DNA of 59,982 nt from an uncultured Opitutia bacterium (GTDB taxonomy: Bacteria; Verrucomicrobiota; Verrucomicrobiia; Opitutales; Opitutaceae), in assembly GCA_937952235.1 (NCBI GenBank), contig CALFZM010000142.1, positions 1 to 59,982 of the forward strand. The letters are read 5' to 3'. This document shows positions 8,249-17,623 of the stretch, in pieces. The notes below the pieces were generated by a model. That model searched no databases, was not told where the DNA came from, and was given only the letters and a program-made list of their open reading frames with translations. The translations under genes were made by a program, and so were the position numbers. Numbering within the stretch: position 1 is the stretch's first letter; each line of letters starts with the position of its first letter.

Positions 8249-9163
8249 ATGGAATTGCACCAACTGCGGTACTTCGTGGCGGTAGCCGAGACGGAGAACT
8301 TCACCCGGGCAGCCGCCCGCGCCCACGTGTCCCAGCCAGCCCTCAGCCAGCAGGTTATGAAGCTGGAGGCGGAAGTCGGGCATAAGCTTTTTCACCGGCT
8401 CGGGCGAAAGGCGGTCCTGACCGAAGCCGGAGCGGCGTTCCTCGATCGGGCGCGGCGGATCCTTTTCGAAGTGGAGAATGCGGCCAAGGAACTGAGCGAC
8501 CACCCAGGCCTGGAACGTCGCATCACCGTCGGCGCGGTGCAGACGGTGATGCCGTACCTGCTGGCGCCTCTGATCGCCACGCTGCGCGACTCCCACCCTA
8601 ATCTGCTGGTCAATGCGCAGGAGGACTTTAGAGCGAACTTGGTCCGGGGAGTGGTGGAAGGGGATCTCGACCTCGCCATCGTGCCGACCCCGGTCAAGGA
8701 CCACCGCATCGCCGTCTTCCCGCTGCTCTCGGAGCCGTTGCTGCTGGTCGTGGGGAAAAAGCATCCCATCGCGCAACGGACCGAAATCAGCTTGGGCGAC
8801 CTGGCGGAGGAGACATTCATCTCGCTCGGCGACTCGAGTGCACTGGCGGTGCAGATCCGCGCGTTCTTCGGCGACCAGAAACTGCAGCCCCGGATCGGCT
8901 TCCGGTGCGCGCAGGTGGCCACGCTCAAGGTGTTCGTGGCAATGGGTCTCGGCATCTCGCTGCTCCCCCAGTTGGCGCGTCTCCCGGATGACCAGGAAAA
9001 CCTCACGTACCTGCGGCTGAGCGGGACCGCTCCGACGCGTGAACTCGTCGTCATCCGGCACTTGCAGCGCTACCAGAGCCGCGGGGCGGAACAATTCCTC
9101 GCGCTGCTGCGGGAGCATGTGCGGGCATCGAACGCCGCCAGCCACGGGGCGGAGGTGCCGTGA
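8249..9163 (+). CDS. LysR-family transcriptional regulator
   Basis: 304 residues, standard LTTR length. The N-terminal winged HTH reads HQLRYFVAVAETENFTRAAA then HVSQPALSQQVMKLEAEVG (residues 4-50). The effector-binding domain follows from about residue 90 and resembles the OxyR/CysB-like subgroup (YLLAPLIATLRDSHPNLLV ... VTLKVFVAMGLGISLLP). No conserved OxyR redox cysteine pair is apparent. It is divergent from the small membrane protein gene and lies 40 nt upstream of the MFS gene on the same strand. It could therefore control either one. Confidence 0.92.
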   Translation: MELHQLRYFVAVAETENFTRAAARAHVSQPALSQQVMKLEAEVGHKLFHRLGRKAVLTEAGAAFLDRARRILFEVENAAKELSDHPGLERRITVGAVQTVMPYLLAPLIATLRDSHPNLLVNAQEDFRANLVRGVVEGDLDLAIVPTPVKDHRIAVFPLLSEPLLLVVGKKHPIAQRTEISLGDLAEETFISLGDSSALAVQIRAFFGDQKLQPRIGFRCAQVATLKVFVAMGLGISLLPQLARLPDDQENLTYLRLSGTAPTRELVVIRHLQRYQSRGAEQFLALLREHVRASNAASHGAEVP

Positions 9164-9203
9164 ACGTTGCGCTTTCGGCCAAAACGCCAACGGTCTCGCC
9201 TTC

Positions 9204-12200
9204 ATGTCGCACGTCGGAACGCACCACTCGCTCACTCGTGGGCGCGAGCGCGCGACCCTGCTCGTACTCGGGGCGGTGCAGTTCACCCACATTCTTGATT
9301 TCATGATCATGATGCCCCTGGGGGCGCAGCTCATGGTCGTGTTCGGGATCACGCCGGCACAATTCACCCATCTGGTCGCGGCGTACGGGCTGGCCGCGGC
9401 TTTCGCGGGCTTCGCCGGCGGGTTCGTGATGGACCGCTTCGATCGGAAACGCGCCCTGGTGATCCTGTACGCGGGCTTCGCTCTCGCCACGCTGGCGTGC
9501 GCACTGGCCCCCACCCACCACGCGCTCCTGGTGGCGCGCCTGGCGGCCGGCGCGTTCGGCGGCCTGGCCGGCTCGATGGTGACTGCCATGGTGGGGGACG
9601 TCATTCCCCCGGCGCGCCGGGGACGCGCCATGGGCGTGGTCATGACGGCATTTCCGGTCGCGTCCGTCGCCGGCGTCCCGCTGGGATTGGTGCTCGCGGG
9701 CAAATTCGGCTGGCACGCTCCCTTCTTCCTGCTCGCCGGCTGCGCGGCCGCGATCCTCGCGCTGGCCGCCATCGCCCTGCCGCACCTCCGCACCGCAATC
9801 CAGGATCACGCGCCGCTTCAGCAGATGAGCCGGATCCTTTCCCACCGCGTACACCTGAGGGCGTTCGCCGTCGGCGCCGCGCTGGTGATGGCGGGCGGCG
9901 TGCTCATCCCGTTCATCGCCCCGTCGTACGTGGCCAACGTGGGCCTCGACGAACAGGTGCAACTGCCGATCACCTACGTCGTCGGGGGCCTCGCGACCGT
10001 GCTCAGCACGCCGCTGGTGGGCTGGCTCAGCGACCGGATGGATCGTCTGCGCCTGCTGGCGATCATGTCCTTCGGCGCCGTGGGCGTGGTGTTAGTCATC
10101 ACCCGCCTCGGACCAACGTCCCTGACCGTCGCATCGGTCCTGATGGCGCTGTTCATGGTCACGATGTCGGGGCGCTTCTCCCCGGCGATGACGATGATCA
10201 CCAACGCGGTCGAGGGCCGGTATCGCGGCGGCTTCATGAGCGTCAACGCCGCGCTCCAGCAGGCCGCATCGGCGGGCGCCAACGTGCTCGCCGGTGCTTT
10301 CGTGACCCGCCTGCCCGACGGGCGCCTGGCCGGGCTGCCCTGGCTCGGCTACGCATCGATCGGCTTCTTCCTCCTCACGGTCGTGCTCGCGGCCCGCTGC
10401 GCGCGGCCGCGCCCCACGTCTCGCTTCCCGGTTCCGCGCCTCCCGGCGCGCCGGATCCAGCCAATGCCGCCGTCTGACTCAACCGCGACGCCCGCCGCCC
10501 AGCCCGTCGGGCCCGTTCGCGCGCCGGCGCCGGTCCGGCCGGAGCTGCTCGCACCCGCCGGCGACTGGGAATGCGCGCGCGCCGCGGTCGAGAACGGCGC
10601 GGATGCGATCTATTTCGGGCTCGAGCGCTTCAACGCGCGCATGCGGGCGCGGAACTTCACCCAGGCCGACCTGCCGCGGCTGATGGAGTTTCTCCACCGC
10701 CGGGGCGTGCGCGGCTACGTGACGTTCAACACCCTGGTCTTCGCCAACGAGCTCGACGCCGCCGAGGACTACCTCCGCTCGATCATCGCGGCCGGCGTCG
10801 ACGCCGCGATCGTGCAGGACGCCGGCATGTGCCGCATGATCCGCGCGCTCTCGCCGGATTTCCCCATCCATGCGTCCACGCAGATGACGGTGACGAGCGC
10901 GGCGGGGGTCGCCTTCGCGCGCGAGCTGGGCGCGGAGCTGGTCGTGCTGGCCCGCGAGAACTCACTCGCCGAGATCGAACGTATCCGCAGCGCCGATGCG
11001 GCCGCCCATGCCAGCGCGCTGCCGCTGGAAGTCTTCGTGCACGGGGCGCTCTGCGTCGCATATTCGGGCCAGTGCCTCACGAGCGAGGCGCTGGGCGGTC
11101 GCTCCGCCAACCGCGGCGAGTGCGCCCAGGCGTGCCGGCTGCCCTACGACCTGATCGCCGACGGCGCGCCCGTCGCCCTCGGGGACCGGCGCTACCTGCT
11201 GAGCCCGCAGGATCTCGCGGGGATCGAGGTGCTGCCGGAGCTGGTCCGCGCCGGCGTCACCTCCCTGAAGATCGAGGGCCGGCTGAAGACTCCGGAGTAC
11301 GTCGCCAGCATCACTCGGGTGTACCGCCAGGCCCTGGACCGCATCCTCGGCGAAAACCCGCCGGACGGACGGCCGGACGCCGCGCGCTACGAGCTCCAGA
11401 TGGCCTTTTCCCGGGGCCTGTATACCGGCTGGTTTCGCGGGATCGACAACCAGTCCCTCGCGCACGGCCGCTTCGGCACGAAGCGCGGCGTCCTGGTCGG
11501 CGAGGTGGCGCGTGTCGACGGCGAATCCGTACTCCTGCGGCCGCTCGCGCCGGTGAAGCCGGGGGACGGCGTGGTGTTCGACGCCGGCCGTCCAGAGGCG
11601 GGCGAGGAAGGCGGGCGCGTGTACCAGGTCGAGCCCGACGCGACCGCGCCGGGCTCGGTGACACTTCGCTTCGGCCGCGGCGACATCGACTGGCGGCGCG
11701 TGCGCCCCGGGCAGAAACTCTGGAAAACCAGCGACCCCGCGCTCGAACGGGAACTGCGCGCGACGTTTGCGGGTGACAAGGTGCGGTTCCAGCGGCCGCT
11801 GGACCTCGCCGTGCACGGCCGCGCCGGCACGCCGCTCACGGTCATCGCCCGCGACGGCGAGGGGCACGTCGTGCAGGTGCAGTCGGCGATCCCGCTCGAG
11901 GCCGCCACGACCCAGCCCCTCACGGCGGACCGCCTGGAGGAGCAGCTCGGCCGGCTCGGCGGCACGCCCTTCCGCCTCGGCCGGCTGGACAGCCAGCTCG
12001 AAGGCGCCGTCATGCTCCCGCTGCGCGAACTCAACCGGCTCCGCCGCGACGCCATCGCCGCCCTCGAGGACTGCCGCGCCCGGCCGCGACGCTGGCAGCT
12101 GACGCCGGCTCCCCTGCGGTTGGAGCTGCCCCCGGCCGGCCCGCCGCCCGCGGCCCCCGGGATCATCGCCGTCATCCGGCTGCCGGAGCAGCTTGACGCC

Positions 12201-13037
12201 GCCTGGGCCGCCGGCGTCCGGACGGTGTACTGCGAGTTCGAGAACCCGAAACGCTATCGCGAGGTCGTCGCCCGCTTCCGCACGCTGCAGGCCGGCGCCC
12301 CCGACGGGGCGGCGGCGACGATCTGGGTCGCCCCGCCGCGCATCTTCAAGCCCGGCGAGGACTGGATCCTCCAGCAGGTGCGTTCGTCGCAGGCGGATGG
12401 ATACCTGGTCCGCAACTACGACCACCTGGCCTTCTTCGCCGGCGACCGGAAGCGCGGGGACTTTTCCCTCAATGTCGCCAATCCCTGGACGGCGGCCCAC
12501 TTCGTCGGTCGCCATGCGCTCGAACGGGTGACGGCGAGCTACGATCTCAACATCACGCAGCTCGAGGCGCTGCTGCGCACCGCGCCGCCGGCGTGGTTCG
12601 ACCTCACCCTGCATCAGCACATGCCCCTGTTTCACATGGAGCACTGCGTGTTCTGTGCGTTCCTCTCGACCGGGCGCGATTACCGCGACTGTGGCCGGCC
12701 CTGCGACCGCCACCGCGTCGCGCTGCGCGATCGCGTGGGCGCGGAACTGCCGCTCAAGGCCGATGCCGGCTGCCGGAACACGGTCTTCAACAATCGCGCC
12801 CAGACCGGAGCCGAGTATGCGGACCGTCTGCTCCAGCTTGGCGCCCGCAGCTTCCGCATCGAATTCCTGAACGACACCGCCGACGAGGTGCAACGCACCC
12901 TCACGCGCTACGGCCAGCTTCTGCGCGGGGAATTGTCGGGCGCCGCCCTCTGGCGCGAGCTGAAGCTCATCAACCAGCTCGGCGTGACGCGCGGCCAGAT
13001 CGACGCGGCGGCACCGGTGATCCAGCGCAAGGGGTGA
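9204..13037 (+). CDS. MFS transporter in frame with U32 peptidase (apparent fusion)
   Basis: One continuous frame of 1277 residues. Residues 1-about 405 are a complete DHA1-type MFS transporter: 12 hydrophobic segments, with the loop 2-3 motif GGFVMDRFDRKRALV near residue 72 and its second-half counterpart GWLSDRMDRLRLL near 272. After a basic proline-rich linker the frame continues into an RlhA-like U32 protein. No stop codon separates them. Three explanations remain: a true fusion with a cytoplasmic U32 domain, a lost stop codon, or a small frameshift near 10400-10470. In the last case the MFS would end in the neighbouring frame at the TGA at 10475-10477 and the U32 gene would start at its own ATG (10464). 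Each half on its own has the full length of its family. Confidence 0.75.
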   Translation: MSHVGTHHSLTRGRERATLLVLGAVQFTHILDFMIMMPLGAQLMVVFGITPAQFTHLVAAYGLAAAFAGFAGGFVMDRFDRKRALVILYAGFALATLACALAPTHHALLVARLAAGAFGGLAGSMVTAMVGDVIPPARRGRAMGVVMTAFPVASVAGVPLGLVLAGKFGWHAPFFLLAGCAAAILALAAIALPHLRTAIQDHAPLQQMSRILSHRVHLRAFAVGAALVMAGGVLIPFIAPSYVANVGLDEQVQLPITYVVGGLATVLSTPLVGWLSDRMDRLRLLAIMSFGAVGVVLVITRLGPTSLTVASVLMALFMVTMSGRFSPAMTMITNAVEGRYRGGFMSVNAALQQAASAGANVLAGAFVTRLPDGRLAGLPWLGYASIGFFLLTVVLAARCARPRPTSRFPVPRLPARRIQPMPPSDSTATPAAQPVGPVRAPAPVRPELLAPAGDWECARAAVENGADAIYFGLERFNARMRARNFTQADLPRLMEFLHRRGVRGYVTFNTLVFANELDAAEDYLRSIIAAGVDAAIVQDAGMCRMIRALSPDFPIHASTQMTVTSAAGVAFARELGAELVVLARENSLAEIERIRSADAAAHASALPLEVFVHGALCVAYSGQCLTSEALGGRSANRGECAQACRLPYDLIADGAPVALGDRRYLLSPQDLAGIEVLPELVRAGVTSLKIEGRLKTPEYVASITRVYRQALDRILGENPPDGRPDAARYELQMAFSRGLYTGWFRGIDNQSLAHGRFGTKRGVLVGEVARVDGESVLLRPLAPVKPGDGVVFDAGRPEAGEEGGRVYQVEPDATAPGSVTLRFGRGDIDWRRVRPGQKLWKTSDPALERELRATFAGDKVRFQRPLDLAVHGRAGTPLTVIARDGEGHVVQVQSAIPLEAATTQPLTADRLEEQLGRLGGTPFRLGRLDSQLEGAVMLPLRELNRLRRDAIAALEDCRARPRRWQLTPAPLRLELPPAGPPPAAPGIIAVIRLPEQLDAAWAAGVRTVYCEFENPKRYREVVARFRTLQAGAPDGAAATIWVAPPRIFKPGEDWILQQVRSSQADGYLVRNYDHLAFFAGDRKRGDFSLNVANPWTAAHFVGRHALERVTASYDLNITQLEALLRTAPPAWFDLTLHQHMPLFHMEHCVFCAFLSTGRDYRDCGRPCDRHRVALRDRVGAELPLKADAGCRNTVFNNRAQTGAEYADRLLQLGARSFRIEFLNDTADEVQRTLTRYGQLLRGELSGAALWRELKLINQLGVTRGQIDAAAPVIQRKG
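10464..13037 (+). other. U32 peptidase / RlhA-like domain (possible separate gene)
   Basis: If translated from the ATG at 10464 this is an 857-residue protein. It has the U32 family start PELLAPAGDWECARAAVENG and the signature EVFVHGALCVAYSGQC (the family pattern E-x-F-x2-G-[SA]-x-C-x4-G-x-C), then RGECAQACRLPY with further cysteines. A middle DUF3656-like region follows, and a late cysteine-rich block (HCVFCAFLSTGRDYRDCGRPC). E. coli RlhA, a U32 protein, is needed for 5-hydroxycytidine formation in 23S rRNA, and related U32 proteins act in ubiquinone synthesis. An RNA-hydroxylation role here is a family-based guess. Conserved cysteines suggest an iron-sulfur cluster. Confidence 0.8.
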
Positions 13038-13100
13038 TCCGCCGCCGCGGCGAAGTCCGGCCCGCCGGCCCGCGCCGCCTCAGCGGGAACGATGCCGTGC

Positions 13101-13221
13101 GGTGGAGCCGCCTGTCCCCAGGCGGCTGACGTGCGGTGGACCGGTCCGCAGCAGCTTGAGGACAAGCCGCTCCACCGTTCAGTGCAGCCGTTCTCACGGC
13201 TGAATAGAAGGCCAGCTGCAT
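13101..13221 (-). repeat. 121-bp dispersed intergenic repeat, copy B
   Basis: Same 121-bp length as copies C and D. On this strand it contains CAGCCGCCTG-GGGA-CAGGCGGCT and AGCgGCTTG-TCCT-CAAGCtGCT hairpins, and its ends carry GGTGGAGC / GCTCCACC inverted sequences. It sits between the U32 gene and the YqjK-like gene. Confidence 0.8.
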
Positions 13222-13229
13222 GAGTCCGC

Positions 13230-13592
13230 TCAGCGAGGCGGGCGCGCCCCGGCCGGCGGACGGCCGGCCGCCGCCGCGGCCCGCACGGTCATGAACAGCC
13301 TGGCCCCGCGCCACACCAGCGGGAGCACGGTGAGGAGCATGCCGAAGCGGCTCCGGCGGCCCGCCGCGCGGCGTCCCCCCAGCGAGCGGCCGAGCAGCAG
13401 GCCGGCGGGGACGGCGAAAAGCTTCACGAGCGGCGACACGCGACGCCACAGTGTGACTCCGCGGTCCACGACGGCGAGGGGCCGCGCCAGCTCGGCCGCG
13501 GCGGCCGTGCACTGCAGCCGGTTCAGCGCGATCCGCGCCTGGAGAAGCCGCTTGCGCCGGTCGAGGTCGGTCAGGTCTTCTCGCGGAAACAT
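13230..13592 (-). CDS. YqjK-like small protein
   Basis: 120 residues. The N-terminus (FPREDLTDLDRRKRLLQARIALNR) is a charged helix like that of E. coli YqjK, followed by one or two hydrophobic segments (LVKLFAVPAGLLLG, MLLTVLPLVW) and a basic alanine-rich tail. The assignment rests mainly on position: it overlaps the end of the YqjE-like gene and follows the YqjD-YqjE order known from proteobacteria. Function is unknown, probably at the inner membrane. Confidence 0.65.
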   Translation of the reverse strand: MFPREDLTDLDRRKRLLQARIALNRLQCTAAAAELARPLAVVDRGVTLWRRVSPLVKLFAVPAGLLLGRSLGGRRAAGRRSRFGMLLTVLPLVWRGARLFMTVRAAAAAGRPPAGARPPR

Positions 13593-13960
13593 TCTCGGTC
13601 CTTTTTGAGCTCGTTCAACGTCGCGGCAAACGGCTTCGGTTGGTGCGCGAGATATCGGCGGAAACTCACCGCCACGGCGACGAGGGCCACGACATAGGCT
13701 CCGGCCAGCGAGCTGACCACGGCCACGCGCGCGGTCTCCCAGAAGAGCACCACGAGCACGAGGCTGGCGAACACGGTGGCCAGGATGGCGAGGAACACCA
13801 GGACGCTGATCCAGATGAAGACCTGGATCAGGCGCTGCTTCTCCTCCTGGAGTTCGAGGGAAAGCAGCTCGATCCGGTCGTGGACCGAGGCCAGCAGCCC
13901 CTCCGCGAACGAGCGCAGGCTGCCGATCATGCCGGGAGGTTCAGACGAAGGCGTGTCCAT
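13571..13960 (-). CDS. phage holin family / YqjE-like membrane protein
   Basis: 129 residues from the ATG at 13960 (another in-frame ATG lies 11 codons upstream). An amphipathic N-terminal helix (SFAEGLLASVHDRIELLSLELQEEKQR) leads into two adjacent transmembrane segments (VFIWISVLVFLAILATVFASLVLVVLFW and VAVVSSLAGAYVVALVAVAV). The cytoplasmic tail ends TLNELKKDRECF. This is the typical YqjE (holin-X superfamily) layout. The 3' end overlaps the next gene by 22 nt. YqjE/YqjD proteins are stationary-phase inner-membrane proteins in E. coli; no lysis role is implied. Confidence 0.85.
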   Translation of the reverse strand: MDTPSSEPPGMIGSLRSFAEGLLASVHDRIELLSLELQEEKQRLIQVFIWISVLVFLAILATVFASLVLVVLFWETARVAVVSSLAGAYVVALVAVAVSFRRYLAHQPKPFAATLNELKKDRECFREKT

Positions 13961-14043
13961 GGGTGGCGGAGTTCGGGTGGGTTGCCGCCGCACCCGCGAG
14001 GCGGGGCGGAGTATCCGGAGTCAGGTGACGCATCAGGCTCGGC

Positions 14044-14355
14044 TCACTTGCGCCGCAGGAGGGCGCCGATGAGCACGCCCACGCCCAGCGCGACGGCGAG
14101 CGACCGGTAGGGATGCGCGCGGATCGCCTCGTCGGTGTACTTCGCTCCCGCGACGACCTTTTCGCGCGCCTGCACGTAGAAGTCGTTGAGCTGCTGCCGG
14201 GCGCCCTCGAGCTGGTGCTTGATCTCGGCCATCTTAGGCGCGGACTGGTCGGTGACGGGGCCGGCGATCATCGCCTCAGCCTCCGACATCAGCCGGCTGA
14301 TGTGGCCGATCAGTTCCTCGGGGGTCTCTGCGACAGGTTCTTTGCGGTTGTTCAT
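14044..14355 (-). CDS. DUF883 (YqjD/ElaB) family protein
   Basis: 103 residues from the ATG of MNNRKEPVAETPEELIGHI. A long coiled-coil-like helical part (HQLEGARQQLNDFYVQAREKVV) is followed by the DUF883 hallmark IRAHPYRSLAVALGVGVLIGALLRRK, a C-terminal membrane anchor. E. coli YqjD binds ribosomes and tethers them to the inner membrane in stationary phase through the same type of C-terminal segment. It is the first gene of the three-gene yqjD-yqjE-yqjK-like operon. Confidence 0.9.
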   Translation of the reverse strand: MNNRKEPVAETPEELIGHISRLMSEAEAMIAGPVTDQSAPKMAEIKHQLEGARQQLNDFYVQAREKVVAGAKYTDEAIRAHPYRSLAVALGVGVLIGALLRRK

Positions 14356-14472
14356 GAGAAAGGAGCAGTTGCCGGGGCCGCGGCGGCGGGTGGCGACGAG
14401 AAATGAAGGTGTCGGCAATCGGGGGTTTGGCAACCGTTCGCGGCCATTACTCGGGATTTCGCGCGCGTCGGC

Positions 14473-16275
14473 TCACCCCTGGGATTCCACCGGCAGCACG
14501 AAGTGAAAATCGCTGCCCTCGCCCTCCACGCTGGTGCATCCGATGGTGCCGCCATGCGCGACGACGATCTCGCGCGCGATGGCGAGACCGAGACCTGCGC
14601 CCGTGCGGCCCTCCTGGTGGGGCGCGCGGTAGAACCGCTCGAAGATCCGACCGAGGCTCGCGGCGGGAATCCCCGGCCCGCGGTCCCTCACGTGGAAGCG
14701 CACGAAGCCGCCGGGTTCGCGCGCGGCCCCGAGCGTGATCAGGCCGCCCGGCGGCGAGTATTTCACGGCGTTGGTCAGCAGGTTCATGAACACGTGCCGG
14801 AGCCGCGACACGTCCACCCGGACCGCCACGCCCGCGAGCTCCGGCGCGACCGCGACCTCGAGCCGCTGGCCGGCGGCGGCAGCGAGGCCGCGCGCCTCCG
14901 CCGCCTGTTCATCGAGTAGCCGCGCCACGCCGATCTCCGTCCGCTCCAGGGCGGCGGCGCCGCTCTCCAGCCGGGTCAGGTCGAGCAGCGTATCCAAAAT
15001 CCGGAGCAGCCGGTCGGCGTCGGTCCGCGCGTCCTCGATCAATTCGCGCTGCTGCGCCGAGAGGGCGGAGAGGTCCTGCTCCAGCAGGAGGTAAAGTCCC
15101 ATCCGGAGGCTGGTGAGCGGCGTTTTCAGCTCGTGGCTGACGGTGCCGACGAGGTTCGTCTTGGCATCGTCCATCAGCCGGAACTTGGTCACGTCCTGCA
15201 GGATGACGGCCGCGCCGCTGAACTCGGTGAGCTTGTCGCCGATGGCGAGGATGCGCGGCAGGTAATGCCGGTCGTCGCGGCCGACGCGGAGGACCACGGC
15301 GCGGCCGTAATCGGTCGGCAGGTAGTGTTCCCCCGTGCGCCACACCGCGGCGAGCGGTTCCGCGAGCGCCGCCGGAAACCCGCCGGAGAATTCGGGGAGC
15401 GCCGCCAGCTGCTCCGCGGCCGGGTTGCGCACCTCGTGCGCGCCGTCACGGCCCACGACGAAGAGCGGGTCGGGGGTGGACGTGAGCGTGGCCTCCATCG
15501 TGCGCTGCACCCGGAGCACCCGCGCCACGGTGGCGCTGCGGTAGGCGCGCAGCTTGGCCGCCATGGTGTTGAACGCGCGGGCGAGCTGCCCCAGTTCGTC
15601 CCGCGAGACCTCGGGCACCTCCCGGTCCAGGTCGCCGTCGCCGAGCGCGACGGCCGAGGCGGTGAGCTCGCGGATCGGCTGCAGCAGCGACGCCGCGAGC
15701 CGCCAGGCGAGGAACAGGGCGAGCACCACCCCGCCGGCGATCGCGGCCAGCATGAGCCGCTCGGTCCCCCGCGCGATCTCCCCCACCCGGGCGGCGGTGT
15801 CGCGCGCGGCGGCCACATCGAAGCGGGTCAGCCCGTCGATCGCATCAAGCACGCCATTGAGCGCGCGCGTGTTCTCCATCACATCCCGCATCGCCCCGGA
15901 GCCACCCAGTTCGAGCAGCGCCCGTCCGCGCCCGGCCAGCCGCTCGAACGCCGCGTCGATCGCCGCCACCGCCTCCGCGCGCGGCGAGCCGGCGGAAACC
16001 GCCGCCTCCTCCATCAGATCGCGCATGAACGCGCCGCGCTGGTCCTCGAACGCCCGGCGCTCCGCTGCTCCGGCCGGCACCTGGCCCACGACCACCCCCA
16101 TGGCGCCGGCGGCGGCCCGCATCCGGCCCGCGGCCGCGACCGCCCGCGAATGTTGGGAAAGGTCGCGGGCGAGCGCATCGGCGACCTCGCGGCCCATGTG
16201 GATCGCGTAGCCGCCCGTGGCGACGATCAGGAGGACGAGTGGGGAAAGGCCGAGGAAAAGGCGCGTGCGCAGCAT
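14473..16275 (-). CDS. membrane sensor histidine kinase (KinB-like)
   Basis: 600 residues from the ATG at 16275. There is a first transmembrane segment (LFLGLSPLVLLIVATGGYAI), a helical periplasmic domain of about 140 residues, and a second segment (LMLAAIAGGVVLALFLAWRLAASLL). A HAMP domain follows (QPIRELTASAVALGDGDLDREV), then a PAS-like region. The H-box SHELKTPLTSLRMG has the phospho-accepting His near residue 380. The ATPase domain has N-box LTNAVKYSPPGG and G-boxes DRGPGIPAASL and GAGLGLAIA. It is followed by its likely partner AlgB-like regulator upstream (13 nt gap), so regulator and kinase are cotranscribed. This layout resembles Pseudomonas KinB, but the signal cannot be inferred. 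Confidence 0.9.
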   Translation of the reverse strand: MLRTRLFLGLSPLVLLIVATGGYAIHMGREVADALARDLSQHSRAVAAAGRMRAAAGAMGVVVGQVPAGAAERRAFEDQRGAFMRDLMEEAAVSAGSPRAEAVAAIDAAFERLAGRGRALLELGGSGAMRDVMENTRALNGVLDAIDGLTRFDVAAARDTAARVGEIARGTERLMLAAIAGGVVLALFLAWRLAASLLQPIRELTASAVALGDGDLDREVPEVSRDELGQLARAFNTMAAKLRAYRSATVARVLRVQRTMEATLTSTPDPLFVVGRDGAHEVRNPAAEQLAALPEFSGGFPAALAEPLAAVWRTGEHYLPTDYGRAVVLRVGRDDRHYLPRILAIGDKLTEFSGAAVILQDVTKFRLMDDAKTNLVGTVSHELKTPLTSLRMGLYLLLEQDLSALSAQQRELIEDARTDADRLLRILDTLLDLTRLESGAAALERTEIGVARLLDEQAAEARGLAAAAGQRLEVAVAPELAGVAVRVDVSRLRHVFMNLLTNAVKYSPPGGLITLGAAREPGGFVRFHVRDRGPGIPAASLGRIFERFYRAPHQEGRTGAGLGLAIAREIVVAHGGTIGCTSVEGEGSDFHFVLPVESQG

Positions 16276-16288
16276 CGCGGGCGGACGC

Positions 16289-17623
16289 TCAGAGGAGCCC
16301 GAGCTTCTGCCGCTTGCGATAGAGCGTCGCGGGGTCGATGCCAAGCGTCCGCGCCGCCTCGTCGAGGTTGCGGGAAAGGGCAAGGACGCGGCGGATGTGT
16401 TCGGCCTCGAGCGCATCGATCGTCACCCGGGCACCGACCGCGATCCCCGGCGCCGGTTGCACGCGGAATTCGTCCGGGAGGTCGCAGCGCTCGATCGCCG
16501 GGCCGGCGGCGAGGATGACGGCCCGCTCGATCACGTTCCGCAGTTCGCGCAGGTTGCCCGGCCAGGGGTAGGCGCCGAAGGCCGCCCGCACGTCGGGGGA
16601 GAACCGTTCCACCTTCTTCCCGAGCTGCGCGGCAAAGAACCGCCGGTAGCTCTCGGCGAGCCGCGCGAGGTCGGCGGGACGGTCGCGGAGCCCGGGCAGC
16701 ACCACGCCGATGACATTGAGCCGGTAGTACAGGTCCTCGCGGAACCGCCCGGCCCGCACCTCGTCCATCAGGTTCCGGTTGGTGGCGGCGATCACGCGCA
16801 CGTTGGCGCGCCGTATCCGCGCCTCCCCGACCCGCTCGTATTCTCGCTCCTGGAGCAGGCGCAGCAGCTTGGGCTGGATCTCCAGGGGCAGCTCGCCCAC
16901 TTCGTCGAGGAAGAGCGTGCCGCCGTCGGCCGCGGCGACCTTGCCGCTGGTGTCGGCCACCGCGCCGGTGAATGCCCCCTTCACGTGTCCGAAGAGCTCG
17001 CTCTCCAGCAGCTCGCGCGAGAGGCTCGGACAACTCACGGTCACGAACGGCTGGTCGCGCCGGGCGCTGCGCTTGTGCACCTCCCGGGCGAGCACGCTCT
17101 TCCCGGTGCCGCTCGGACCGAGGATGAGGATGTTGGCCGCGGACTCCGCCGCCCGGAACGCGATCTCGAGCGCGGCGCGCGTGGCCGGCTCCTCGGAGTC
17201 GAGGTCCACGGGCGGCGATTCCGCGGCAATCTCGCCTTCCAGGGCGCGAACGCGCGTCTGCAACGCCCGGGTGCGCTCGATGCGCGCCAGGATGCCCCGG
17301 ATCTGGTCCGGCGTGAAGGGCTTCGGCACGAAATCGTAGGCGCCGCGCCGCATCGCGTCGACGGCGGTCGCGATGTTGGCGAAGGCCGTGAACATCACGA
17401 CGTGCAGCCCCGGCCGGGCCTGCAGCAGCTTCTCGAGCCAGGCCAGCCCGTCGTCCGCCCCGAGCTTGAGGTCGAGAAACGCCACGTCGAACGCCTCGTC
17501 CTCGACCGCCTTCAGGGCGCGGGCCCCGCTCGGGGCTTCCACGGCCTCGTGGCCCGCGGATTCGATCGCGATCCGCGTCGTTTTGCGGATGCCCGCTTCG
17601 TCGTCGACGATCAAGGTGCGCAT
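16289..17623 (-). CDS. NtrC-family sigma-54 response regulator (AlgB-like)
   Basis: 444 residues. The receiver domain (1-120) has the acidic pair in VDDEAG, the phospho-acceptor Asp near 54 in AFLDLKLG and the Lys in FVPKPFT. The AAA+ domain has Walker A GPSGTGKSVLAREV near 165-178 and the sigma-54 contact loop GAFTGA near residue 213, both intact, so it should activate sigma-54 promoters. A Fis-type HTH closes the protein (NLDEAARTLGIDPATLYRKRQKLG). The start at 17623 is the ATG of MRTLIVDDEAG; longer frames upstream are not receiver-like. The kinase gene follows after 13 nt. Confidence 0.92.
   Translation of the reverse strand: MRTLIVDDEAGIRKTTRIAIESAGHEAVEAPSGARALKAVEDEAFDVAFLDLKLGADDGLAWLEKLLQARPGLHVVMFTAFANIATAVDAMRRGAYDFVPKPFTPDQIRGILARIERTRALQTRVRALEGEIAAESPPVDLDSEEPATRAALEIAFRAAESAANILILGPSGTGKSVLAREVHKRSARRDQPFVTVSCPSLSRELLESELFGHVKGAFTGAVADTSGKVAAADGGTLFLDEVGELPLEIQPKLLRLLQEREYERVGEARIRRANVRVIAATNRNLMDEVRAGRFREDLYYRLNVIGVVLPGLRDRPADLARLAESYRRFFAAQLGKKVERFSPDVRAAFGAYPWPGNLRELRNVIERAVILAAGPAIERCDLPDEFRVQPAPGIAVGARVTIDALEAEHIRRVLALSRNLDEAARTLGIDPATLYRKRQKLGLL

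Noticed and set aside
13101..13221. Short conserved reading frame (about 40 codons starting ATG) inside repeat copies B, C and D
   Set aside because: It is broken by a TAG and has no ATG in copy A, and changes between copies follow the hairpins rather than codons; better explained as a structural repeat.
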